Source of the DNA: Mesorhizobium sp. M2A.F.Ca.ET.046.03.2.1
Lineage (GTDB): Bacteria > Pseudomonadota > Alphaproteobacteria > Rhizobiales > Rhizobiaceae
DNA: 64,000 nucleotides
Assembly: GCF_003952425.1 (NCBI RefSeq)
Contig: NZ_CP034449.1
Span: 5,816,001 to 5,880,000 of the forward strand
Direction: 5' to 3'
The position numbers were made by a program, and so were the translations under genes. Below are positions 58,334 through 64,000 of this stretch, in pieces; position 1 is the first letter of the stretch; each line of letters starts with the position of its first letter. Under the pieces are notes generated by a model. It had not been told where the DNA came from. It did not search any database and saw only the letters and a program-made list of their open reading frames with translations.

Positions 58334-58831
58334 ATGACCGAACCACGGCGGAGAACGCCGCCGACTTTTGAACAGTTGCGCACAATGTCCGGGCAGGAGC
58401 TCGGCGTGTCCGATTGGACGACGGTCGACCAGCGACGCATCGACCAGTTCGCCGAGTGCACGGGCGACCATCAGTGGATCCATGTCGATCCCGAGCGGGC
58501 AAAGCGGCAGAGCCCGTTCCGCACCACGATCGCGCATGGCTATCTGACCCTGTCGATCATCGGCGCGCTGGCGCTGGAGATGGGCATCGTGCCGGAAAAC
58601 ACGCAAGCCGCCTTCAACTACGGCTTCGACAAGGTGCGCTTCCTGGCGCCGGTCAAGGCCGGGGCGCGCATCAGGCTGCGCACGACGCTGCTTTCCATGG
58701 AGGATCGCGGCCCCGGCCAGTATCTTATGAAGGCCGCCAACACCGTAGAGATCGAAGGCGAGCAGAAGCCGGCGCTGACCGCCGAGACGCTGGTGATGAT
58801 GTATGAGCGCCGCAAGCGGGCAGGCGCTTAG
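58334..58831 (+). CDS. MaoC family (R)-specific enoyl-CoA hydratase-like protein
   Basis: 165 aa hot-dog fold. The hydratase motif is visible as CTGDHQWIHVD with D45 and H50 as the catalytic pair, followed by TIAHGYLTLS. Such enzymes hydrate trans-2-enoyl-CoA to (R)-3-hydroxyacyl-CoA, a precursor for polyhydroxyalkanoate. The start has GGGAAAGCCGGA upstream. The final G of the stop codon is the first base of a structured repeat. Confidence 0.88.
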   Translation: MTEPRRRTPPTFEQLRTMSGQELGVSDWTTVDQRRIDQFAECTGDHQWIHVDPERAKRQSPFRTTIAHGYLTLSIIGALALEMGIVPENTQAAFNYGFDKVRFLAPVKAGARIRLRTTLLSMEDRGPGQYLMKAANTVEIEGEQKPALTAETLVMMYERRKRAGA

Positions 58832-58969
58832 AGGCCGTTTGGAAATTCTACTCCGGCAGCCATCTGGGGGCGTTTCTGCGCTTCCGGTGCTCACGGACGC
58901 AGAGTCCGCTCCGCTCCGGTTCTCGAAACCGCACCAATGACTCGCCAGAGCGAATTTCGAAACAGCCTC
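58831..58969. repeat. Nested palindromic repeat, copy 2 of 2
   Basis: The outer arms 58831-58848 and 58952-58969 pair at 16 of 18 positions but differ in sequence from the arms of the copy at 12958. The inner stem CGGAC/GTCCG (58894-58898 with 58904-58908) differs from the other copy by one compensated base pair. The core at 58875-58895 is identical to copy 1 except near the loop. Confidence 0.8.
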
Positions 58970-58979
58970 TCGGCCGTAG

Positions 58980-59816
58980 TCAACCATGATAGCCAAGGCA
59001 GATAGCGCCTAGCGCGACAACGCCACAGGCCGCAATGCGCTTCGGCGTCAGCGTCTCGCCCAGGAAAAGCCGTCCGATCAGCACCGCGAAAACCACGCTC
59101 GTCTCGCGGATGGCCGTGATCGGACCGGCCGGCCCGAGCGCGAAGGCCGCAACCACGGCGCCGTAGGCAATCAGGGCGAAAATCCCGCCGCCAAGCGCCT
59201 TCAGCGCGTCCGGTGAACGAAAGTCCACCGTGAGCTTGCCGCGGCAGATGATGAACGTGACCGGGAGCAGCACGCCGTAGGTCAACAGCACCCAGGCCGT
59301 GTAGGCGCCCGAGCTTCCCACCGAGCGGACACCGATGGCATCGACCGTCGCATAGGCCGCGATGATCACGCCGGTCGCCAAGGCATACAGGATTGATTTG
59401 GTCGCCGCGCGCCCTTTGCCAAGGGAAAGGCTCATGATGCCGAGCGCGGCGAGGACGACGCCAAGGGTCTGAAGCGTGCTCAGGCGCTCGCCGGCCAGAA
59501 CGAAACCACCAACCGTCACCAGGAGCGGCACAGAGCCGCGAACGATCGGGTAGACCTGTCCCAATTCACCGTAGCGATAGGCCGCCACGAGAAAGAGGCT
59601 GTAGCCGACCTGAAGGCAGCCCGAGAGAACGATATAGGGCCAGGCCGATGACACTGGAAGGGGATGGAAGATCGCCAGCGGAATGGCGGCGATCGTTGCC
59701 GAGAAGCTCATGACCGTGACGGTCCACAGTCTGTCGCTGCCGGTTCGCAGGAAGGCATTCCAGCTGGCGTGCAGGATCGCGGCGAACAGTGCCAGGCCAA
59801 TGACCGTCGCGCTCAT
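58980..59816 (-). CDS. DMT family transporter (EamA)
   Basis: 278 aa with ten helices in two EamA halves (LHASWNAFLRTG in helix 1, VYPIVRGSVPLLVTVGGF in the first half, GPAGPITAIRETSVVFAVLIG in the second). It probably exports a small metabolite. The start ATG at 59816 overlaps the stop of the upstream TetR gene (ATGA), so this transporter is likely under control of that repressor. Confidence 0.82.
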   Translation of the reverse strand: MSATVIGLALFAAILHASWNAFLRTGSDRLWTVTVMSFSATIAAIPLAIFHPLPVSSAWPYIVLSGCLQVGYSLFLVAAYRYGELGQVYPIVRGSVPLLVTVGGFVLAGERLSTLQTLGVVLAALGIMSLSLGKGRAATKSILYALATGVIIAAYATVDAIGVRSVGSSGAYTAWVLLTYGVLLPVTFIICRGKLTVDFRSPDALKALGGGIFALIAYGAVVAAFALGPAGPITAIRETSVVFAVLIGRLFLGETLTPKRIAACGVVALGAICLGYHG

Positions 59817-60394
59817 CGCGGTCTCCCCGGCGCGGCGAGGATGGCCATTGCCGCCTTGCGGGCGTCGCGAATGGCGGAGTCTGGCTGCCCCATCCGGGCC
59901 ATCAGCGTCGCGCCCTCGATCAGCATTAGCAGGGCGGCGGAAGTGCTGTCGGCTTCGTCGGTGGGCATCGTCTCTTCGAGGATCAGCCGCATCCGGCGCT
60001 TGAGGTCGTTCTTCTGCCTGGCGGCGGCCTGAAACACCGGGTGCGCCGGATCGCCGAACTCGGCCAGGGCATGCGCGAATAGACAGCCGTGGAAGTCGGC
60101 GCTGTGGAACCAGCGACCGTACCAGTCGAAGATTATGCCGATTTTCCGTTCGGGCGTGGCCGCCTGTTCGGCGAGACGGTCGAGTTGACGTTCGAAGCGC
60201 CCCGCACGGTAGGCCAGGACCTCGACCATCAAATCGTCCTTGCTGGGAAAGTGCCGGTACATGGTCATCTTGGCCACGTCGGCTTCGGCGATGATGCGGT
60301 CGATGCCGGTGGCGTGGAAGCCCACGCGCTTGAACAGGCCATAGGCGGTTTCAACGATATGCTGGCGCTTGTCGGTTCTGGCCGGTTCGGTCAT
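59813..60394 (-). CDS. TetR family transcriptional regulator
   Basis: 193 aa. The N-terminal helix-turn-helix lies at about residues 9-55 (HIVETAYGLFKRVGFHATGIDRIIAEADVAKMTMYRHF). The C-terminal ligand-binding part contains WFHSADFHGCLFAHALAEF, a pattern of the YcdC/AcrR-like branch. Start MTEPARTDKR at 60394 fits the domain; an ATG at 60517 would add 41 unconserved residues. It is translationally coupled with the downstream EamA transporter gene. Confidence 0.85.
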   Translation of the reverse strand: MTEPARTDKRQHIVETAYGLFKRVGFHATGIDRIIAEADVAKMTMYRHFPSKDDLMVEVLAYRAGRFERQLDRLAEQAATPERKIGIIFDWYGRWFHSADFHGCLFAHALAEFGDPAHPVFQAAARQKNDLKRRMRLILEETMPTDEADSTSAALLMLIEGATLMARMGQPDSAIRDARKAAMAILAAPGRPR

Positions 60395-60449
60395 GATAGT
60401 GGCGGTGATGAGACAGGTCTGTCTATCTACGCCTGCGCGACGAGGCCTG

Positions 60450-61934
60450 TCAATTGCCGGTTGGACCGGAGGCGGGAGGCAAGCGCGACGGGCCTCCGGC
60501 TTCGAGCCCGGTCGCACCTACGCGGCTTTGCGGCGGAGCCGCCATCGCGTTATTTAGGGCCCTGAAAATGCGCTGATCTTCGCATTGCGCCACGTTGAAG
60601 CGCATGAAGCGGCCGGCGGTGTGCGACAGGCTGAAGGCGTTGCCTGGCGCCAGCACGACATTGTCCGACAGCGCATTGCGCGCGACTTCCGCCGCGTCGA
60701 TGCCGTCGGGCAAGCGGCACCAGAGGAACATGCCGGCAGGCTGGTCGATCCAGGGCGTGATGCCCATCGCCTTCAGCCTGCCGGCGGTCTCGGCCATGGC
60801 GCGCGACAGGCGCGTGCGCAACTGCTCGATATGCTTGCGGTAGCTGCCGTCCTTCAACAAGGTCAGCACCAGGTGGGCCGACAGCCGCGCACCGCCGAAT
60901 GTCGTGGCGATCTTGAGATCGGTCAGGCCTTCCATCCAATCGGGTGGCGCCGCGATGAAGCCGCAGCGCACCGAGGCCGACAGCGTCTTGGAGAAGGAGC
61001 CGATCTGGACAACGCGCTGCAGCCCGTCGAACGCCGCGAGCCTTGGGGCAGCGCTGTGCTCGAAGTCTGCGAAAATATCGTCCTCGACGATGGTGAGATC
61101 CGCCTGGTCGGCGAGCTTCAGCAACCGATGCGCGGCGACCGGCGACAGGATCGCGCCGGTCGGGTTGTGGATGCCGGAATTGGTGATGTAGAGGCGCGGC
61201 CGATGCTCGGCGAGCGCCGCGGCGAAAAGCTCGATATCCGGTCCCGAAGGCGTGTAAGGCACGCCGACCACTTTGGCCTGATGGGCGCGCATCAGAGCAT
61301 GAAAGTTGAAGTAGCAGGGATCGTCGACCAGCACGGCATCGCCGGGCTCGATCAGGAAGCGGCACAAAATGTCGATGGCCTGGGTGCCGCAGTCGGTTAG
61401 CATGATCTGGTCCGGCGAGACCTCGACGCCATGCTCGGTCATGCGCCTTGCCAGCAATTGGCGCAGCGGCGCTAGGCCAAGCGGCGTGCCATAGTCCGCT
61501 AGCGCCACGTCGTCAGCGCGCGCCGCGCTGCGCAGCGCCCGGCGCAAGGCAGCCTGCGGCATCCAGGACGCCGGCAGCCAGCCGCAGCCGGGCTTCAGCA
61601 TCTCCTCGCCGGCTTCGAGCGATTGCCGCGACACCCAGAGGGGGTCGACGGCGCGGTCAAGCCGAGGGCCGATCTTGGCGAGTGACAATGGCGCAAGCTG
61701 GCCGGCGGCGTAGAAACCCGAACCCGGGCGCGAACGGATCGTGCCTTCCGCGGTGAGGCGCTCATAGGCTTCGACCACGGTCGACTTCGAAACCTGCATG
61801 GATTTGGCCATGGCCCGTATCGACGGCAGGCGGGCTCCGGGCGTCAGCGTGCGCGCCGCGATACGCTGGCGGATCGCCGCCATGACGGTTTCGACGAGGG
61901 TGGCGCCGCTGGCATTTGGGCCTGATGTGTCCAT
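60450..61934 (-). CDS. MocR-type regulator (GntR helix-turn-helix plus aminotransferase domain)
   Basis: 494 aa. Residues about 10-75 are a GntR winged helix (RTLTPGARLPSIRAMAKSMQVSKSTVVEAYERL). The rest is a class I aminotransferase-like PLP domain with the lysine in GSFSKTLSASVRCG and NPTGAILSP ahead of it. Such proteins sense an amino compound through PLP and control a neighbouring gene. The divergent EamA transporter 102 bases away is the obvious target. ATG at 61934 has AGGGAAG upstream. Confidence 0.9.
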   Translation of the reverse strand: MDTSGPNASGATLVETVMAAIRQRIAARTLTPGARLPSIRAMAKSMQVSKSTVVEAYERLTAEGTIRSRPGSGFYAAGQLAPLSLAKIGPRLDRAVDPLWVSRQSLEAGEEMLKPGCGWLPASWMPQAALRRALRSAARADDVALADYGTPLGLAPLRQLLARRMTEHGVEVSPDQIMLTDCGTQAIDILCRFLIEPGDAVLVDDPCYFNFHALMRAHQAKVVGVPYTPSGPDIELFAAALAEHRPRLYITNSGIHNPTGAILSPVAAHRLLKLADQADLTIVEDDIFADFEHSAAPRLAAFDGLQRVVQIGSFSKTLSASVRCGFIAAPPDWMEGLTDLKIATTFGGARLSAHLVLTLLKDGSYRKHIEQLRTRLSRAMAETAGRLKAMGITPWIDQPAGMFLWCRLPDGIDAAEVARNALSDNVVLAPGNAFSLSHTAGRFMRFNVAQCEDQRIFRALNNAMAAPPQSRVGATGLEAGGPSRLPPASGPTGN

Positions 61935-62036
61935 CTGTACTTCCCTGCCGACCATTACAGTTTTGTGGAATTGTACTCCATTGTCTCTGGCGACACCATG
62001 GCCTGCGCCGGTAGGGAAGCGCAAACGGAGCAGATC
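61935..62036. promoter_or_regulatory. Divergent MocR/EamA promoter region
   Basis: Contains the only AT-rich stretch between the two genes, including TTGTGGAATTGTACTCCATT (61971-61982 region) with partly inverted GGAATTGTACTCC halves. This is where a MocR regulator would be expected to bind. Confidence 0.4.
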
Positions 62037-62900
62037 ATGGAAAAGAGTTTCGACGGCTGGCTCAGCGGCTTCATCGGCGTGCTGATCTTCAGCGGATCGC
62101 TGCCGGCGACGCGGCTGGCGGTGATGGATTTCGACCCGACCTTCCTGACGGCGGCACGGGCGGCGATCGCCGGCCTTCTGGGGATCGCGATGCTGCTGCT
62201 GTTCCGCGAGAAACGTCCGGAGCGAGGGGATCTGGTCTCGCTGGCCGTCGTCGCGCTGGGTGTCGTGGTCGGCTTCCCGTTGCTGACGGCGCTGGCGTTG
62301 AAGCATGTCACCTCGGCGCATTCGATCATCTTTGTCGGCCTGCTGCCGCTGGCGACCGCGATCTTCGGCGTGCTGCGCGGCGGCGACCGTCCGCGCCCGG
62401 CTTTCTGGCTGTTCTCGTGCTTTGGCAGCGCTTTGGTCGCCAGCTTTGCCCTGGCGCAAGGCGTGACTGCCTCACCGGTCGGCGACGGCCTGATGCTCGG
62501 CGCCATCATCGTCTGCGGGCTGGGCTACGCCGAAGGGGCCAAGCTGTCGCGCAAGCTCGGCGGCTGGCAGGTGATCTGCTGGGCGCTGGCGCTGTCGCTG
62601 CCGGTCATGCTGGCGTTGAGCTTCGCGACGCTGCCGCCATCCTTCGCGGCCGTCGGTTCGAGCGCCTGGATCGGGCTCGGCTATGTCTCGCTGTTCAGCA
62701 TGCTGATCGGCTTCGTGTTCTGGTATCGCGGCCTGGCGCAAGGCGGCATAGCCGCCGTCGGGCAACTGCAATTGCTGCAGCCCTTCTTCGGCCTGGCGCT
62801 GGCGGCGAGCCTGCTGCACGAACAGGTCAGCCCGATGATGGTGGTCGTCACGCTCGGCGTCGTGGCATGCGTGTTCGGGGCGAAGAGGTTTGCACGGTAG
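62037..62900 (+). CDS. DMT family transporter (EamA)
   Basis: 287 aa with ten helices and two EamA repeats (GSLPATRLAVMDFDPTFL in the first half; AQGGIAAVGQLQLLQPFFGLALAA in the second). It is probably an exporter of an amino acid or related compound, expressed divergently from and likely controlled by the MocR gene. ATG at 62037 has GGAG seven bases upstream; the open frame further upstream crosses the promoter region. Confidence 0.85.
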   Translation: MEKSFDGWLSGFIGVLIFSGSLPATRLAVMDFDPTFLTAARAAIAGLLGIAMLLLFREKRPERGDLVSLAVVALGVVVGFPLLTALALKHVTSAHSIIFVGLLPLATAIFGVLRGGDRPRPAFWLFSCFGSALVASFALAQGVTASPVGDGLMLGAIIVCGLGYAEGAKLSRKLGGWQVICWALALSLPVMLALSFATLPPSFAAVGSSAWIGLGYVSLFSMLIGFVFWYRGLAQGGIAAVGQLQLLQPFFGLALAASLLHEQVSPMMVVVTLGVVACVFGAKRFAR

Positions 62901-62922
62901 ACGCCTACTGATTTGCTTTGAC

Positions 62923-62966
62923 GCAATTCCGGACGGAAAACCGTTTCACACTTTTCCTGGAATTGC
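62923..62966. repeat. 44-bp palindromic repeat, copy 2 of 2
   Basis: Identical to 20865-20908 except for one base (CCGTTTCAC instead of CCGCTTCAC). It lies between convergent genes and ends just before the alcohol dehydrogenase stop, so it may serve as a shared 3' hairpin. Confidence 0.8.
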
Positions 62967-64000
62967 TCAGAACTTCGTCACGACCCCGATGCCAATGCCC
63001 TCGAAGCCACCCATCGCCATCAGGGCCGCGGGCGCTTCCTCGAGGCTGATCTTCTTGCCGACCAGCAGTTCGGGCTTGAGCTTGCCGGTGCGGATCATCT
63101 CCATCATCGCGGAATAGCGATAGGCCTGCATGCCGTGGCTGCCGAGGATCTCGAGCTCGAAGGCTATCACCTTGTCCATCGGCACTTGCGGGCGGGCATG
63201 TTCGCCCAGCATCAGCCCGACCTGAACATGGCGGCCGCGCCGGCGCAGGTTCGAGATCGAGTTGAACGAGGTGGTCGGGTGTCCCAGCGCGTCCATCGAC
63301 ATATGCGCGCCGCCATTGGTGATCTGCTTGACGGCCTTGACCACGTGCGGCGTCGTCGAGGCGTTGATGGTCGCCACCGCGCCGATCTTCTTGGCGAATT
63401 CCAGCTTCTCGTCCGTGAGGTCGATGGCAATGACGTTAGCGCCAATGGCGCTGGCGATCATGATCGCCGACAGGCCGACGCCGCCGCAGCCATGCACGGC
63501 CACCCATTCGCCGGGGGTCACCCGGCCCTGGTCGACGATGGCGCGAAACGAGGTGACGAAGCGGCAGCCGAGGCTTGCCGCGGTAGCGTATTCCATCGCG
63601 TCGGGCAGGCGCACGAGATTGGTGTCGGCATGCTCGATGCCGACATATTCGGCGAACGAGCCCCAGCCGGTGAAGCCCGGCTGCGTCTGGTGCTCGCAGA
63701 CCTGATGGTTGCCGGAGGTGCATTCGAAGCAGCGGCCGCAACCGACGGCGAAGGGGACCGTGACGCGGTCGCCGGCCTTCCAGCGGCTGACCTGCTTGCC
63801 GGCGGCGACGACGACGCCGGCAAGCTCGTGTCCGGGAACATGCGGCAAGGTGATGCCGTCGTCATGGCCCATCCAACCATGCCAGTCGCTGCGGCAAAGC
63901 CCGGTCGCCTCTACTTTCATGACGACGCCGTCCGGGGCGGGCTTTGGATCCGGCACGGTCTGGATGGTCGGCGTCTCACCGAATTTTTCGAAGACAACGG
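62967..64000 (-). CDS. Zinc-dependent alcohol dehydrogenase, 5' end beyond the window
   Basis: About 344 residues are visible and the reading frame continues past the right edge. Both zinc sites are intact: the catalytic one with [10 protein letters not shown] and PGHELAG, and the structural one with [15 protein letters not shown]. The nucleotide-binding segment is [15 protein letters not shown]. It belongs to the medium-chain Zn alcohol dehydrogenases acting on short or aromatic alcohols; the substrate is unknown. The GTG near 63956 is inside the conserved N-terminal region and is not the true start. Confidence 0.88.
   Translation of the reverse strand, partial: VVFEKFGETPTIQTVPDPKPAPDGVVMKVEATGLCRSDWHGWMGHDDGITLPHVPGHELAGVVVAAGKQVSRWKAGDRVTVPFAVGCGRCFECTSGNHQVCEHQTQPGFTGWGSFAEYVGIEHADTNLVRLPDAMEYATAASLGCRFVTSFRAIVDQGRVTPGEWVAVHGCGGVGLSAIMIASAIGANVIAIDLTDEKLEFAKKIGAVATINASTTPHVVKAVKQITNGGAHMSMDALGHPTTSFNSISNLRRRGRHVQVGLMLGEHARPQVPMDKVIAFELEILGSHGMQAYRYSAMMEMIRTGKLKPELLVGKKISLEEAPAALMAMGGFEGIGIGVVTKF

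Noticed and set aside
1..64000. CRISPR arrays, prophage, IS elements or integrated islands
   Set aside because: No regularly spaced direct repeats, integrase, transposase or tRNA-flanked insertion was seen; base composition is even apart from small AT-rich promoter regions.

Overview
The window is GC-rich alphaproteobacterial chromosome, most likely from a Mesorhizobium-type member of the Rhizobiales. The evidence is a very-long-chain lipid A cluster (acpXL to lpxXL), a RirA iron regulator with its three canonical cysteines, an hmuP-hmuS-hmuTUV haem locus, a bifunctional PutA with a divergent Lrp-type gene, rhizobial promoter spacing, and many small palindromic intergenic repeats. No phage, integrase, IS element, rRNA operon or CRISPR array was seen.

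Left part (1-27.8 kb). A minus-strand cluster at 161-7365 runs MttB-family methyltransferase, FAD/GcvT dimethylglycine-dehydrogenase-like protein, a membrane glycosyltransferase and a DddP-type M24 protein. It looks like catabolism of a methylated onium compound. It is followed by a phospholipase-D-like protein, an MFS carrier, an S9 oligopeptidase and a class III aminotransferase. Next come a valine/isobutyrate pair (acyl-CoA dehydrogenase, 3-hydroxyisobutyrate dehydrogenase) and, divergently, a DddQ/DddL-type cupin whose stop codon overlaps the cobQ start. TauE- and TerB-family genes and a dipeptide-type ABC operon with an M20 deacylase complete this part.

Middle (28-47 kb). An L,D-transpeptidase precedes the lipid A cluster lpxXL-adh2XL-fabF1XL-fabF2XL-acpXL. 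That cluster lacks fabZXL, and FabF2XL has lost the ketosynthase catalytic residues. A slipin gene lies downstream of two tandem abnormal tRNA-like genes. After these come a histidine phosphatase, an AEC carrier, gabD, galM, kdgK, a YtkA/di-haem peroxidase pair, and putA with its Lrp-type regulator.

Right part (47-64 kb). A haem-acquisition locus contains an IsdG/HmuQ-like monooxygenase, tonB, a small exported protein, the receptor hmuR, hmuP, hmuS (split by a one-base frameshift), hmuTUV and convergent rirA. Then come a DUF445 protein, a phasin and MaoC pair, a TetR/EamA pair, a MocR/EamA divergent pair and a truncated zinc alcohol dehydrogenase.

The items most worth a second look are: the overlapping tRNA-like pair upstream of slipin; FabF1XL/FabF2XL as a ketosynthase/chain-length-factor-like pair; two unrelated DMSP-lyase-family genes, one coupled to cobalamin synthesis; broken hmuS beside a second haem-degrading enzyme; and a two-copy structured repeat whose stems are conserved although their sequences differ.
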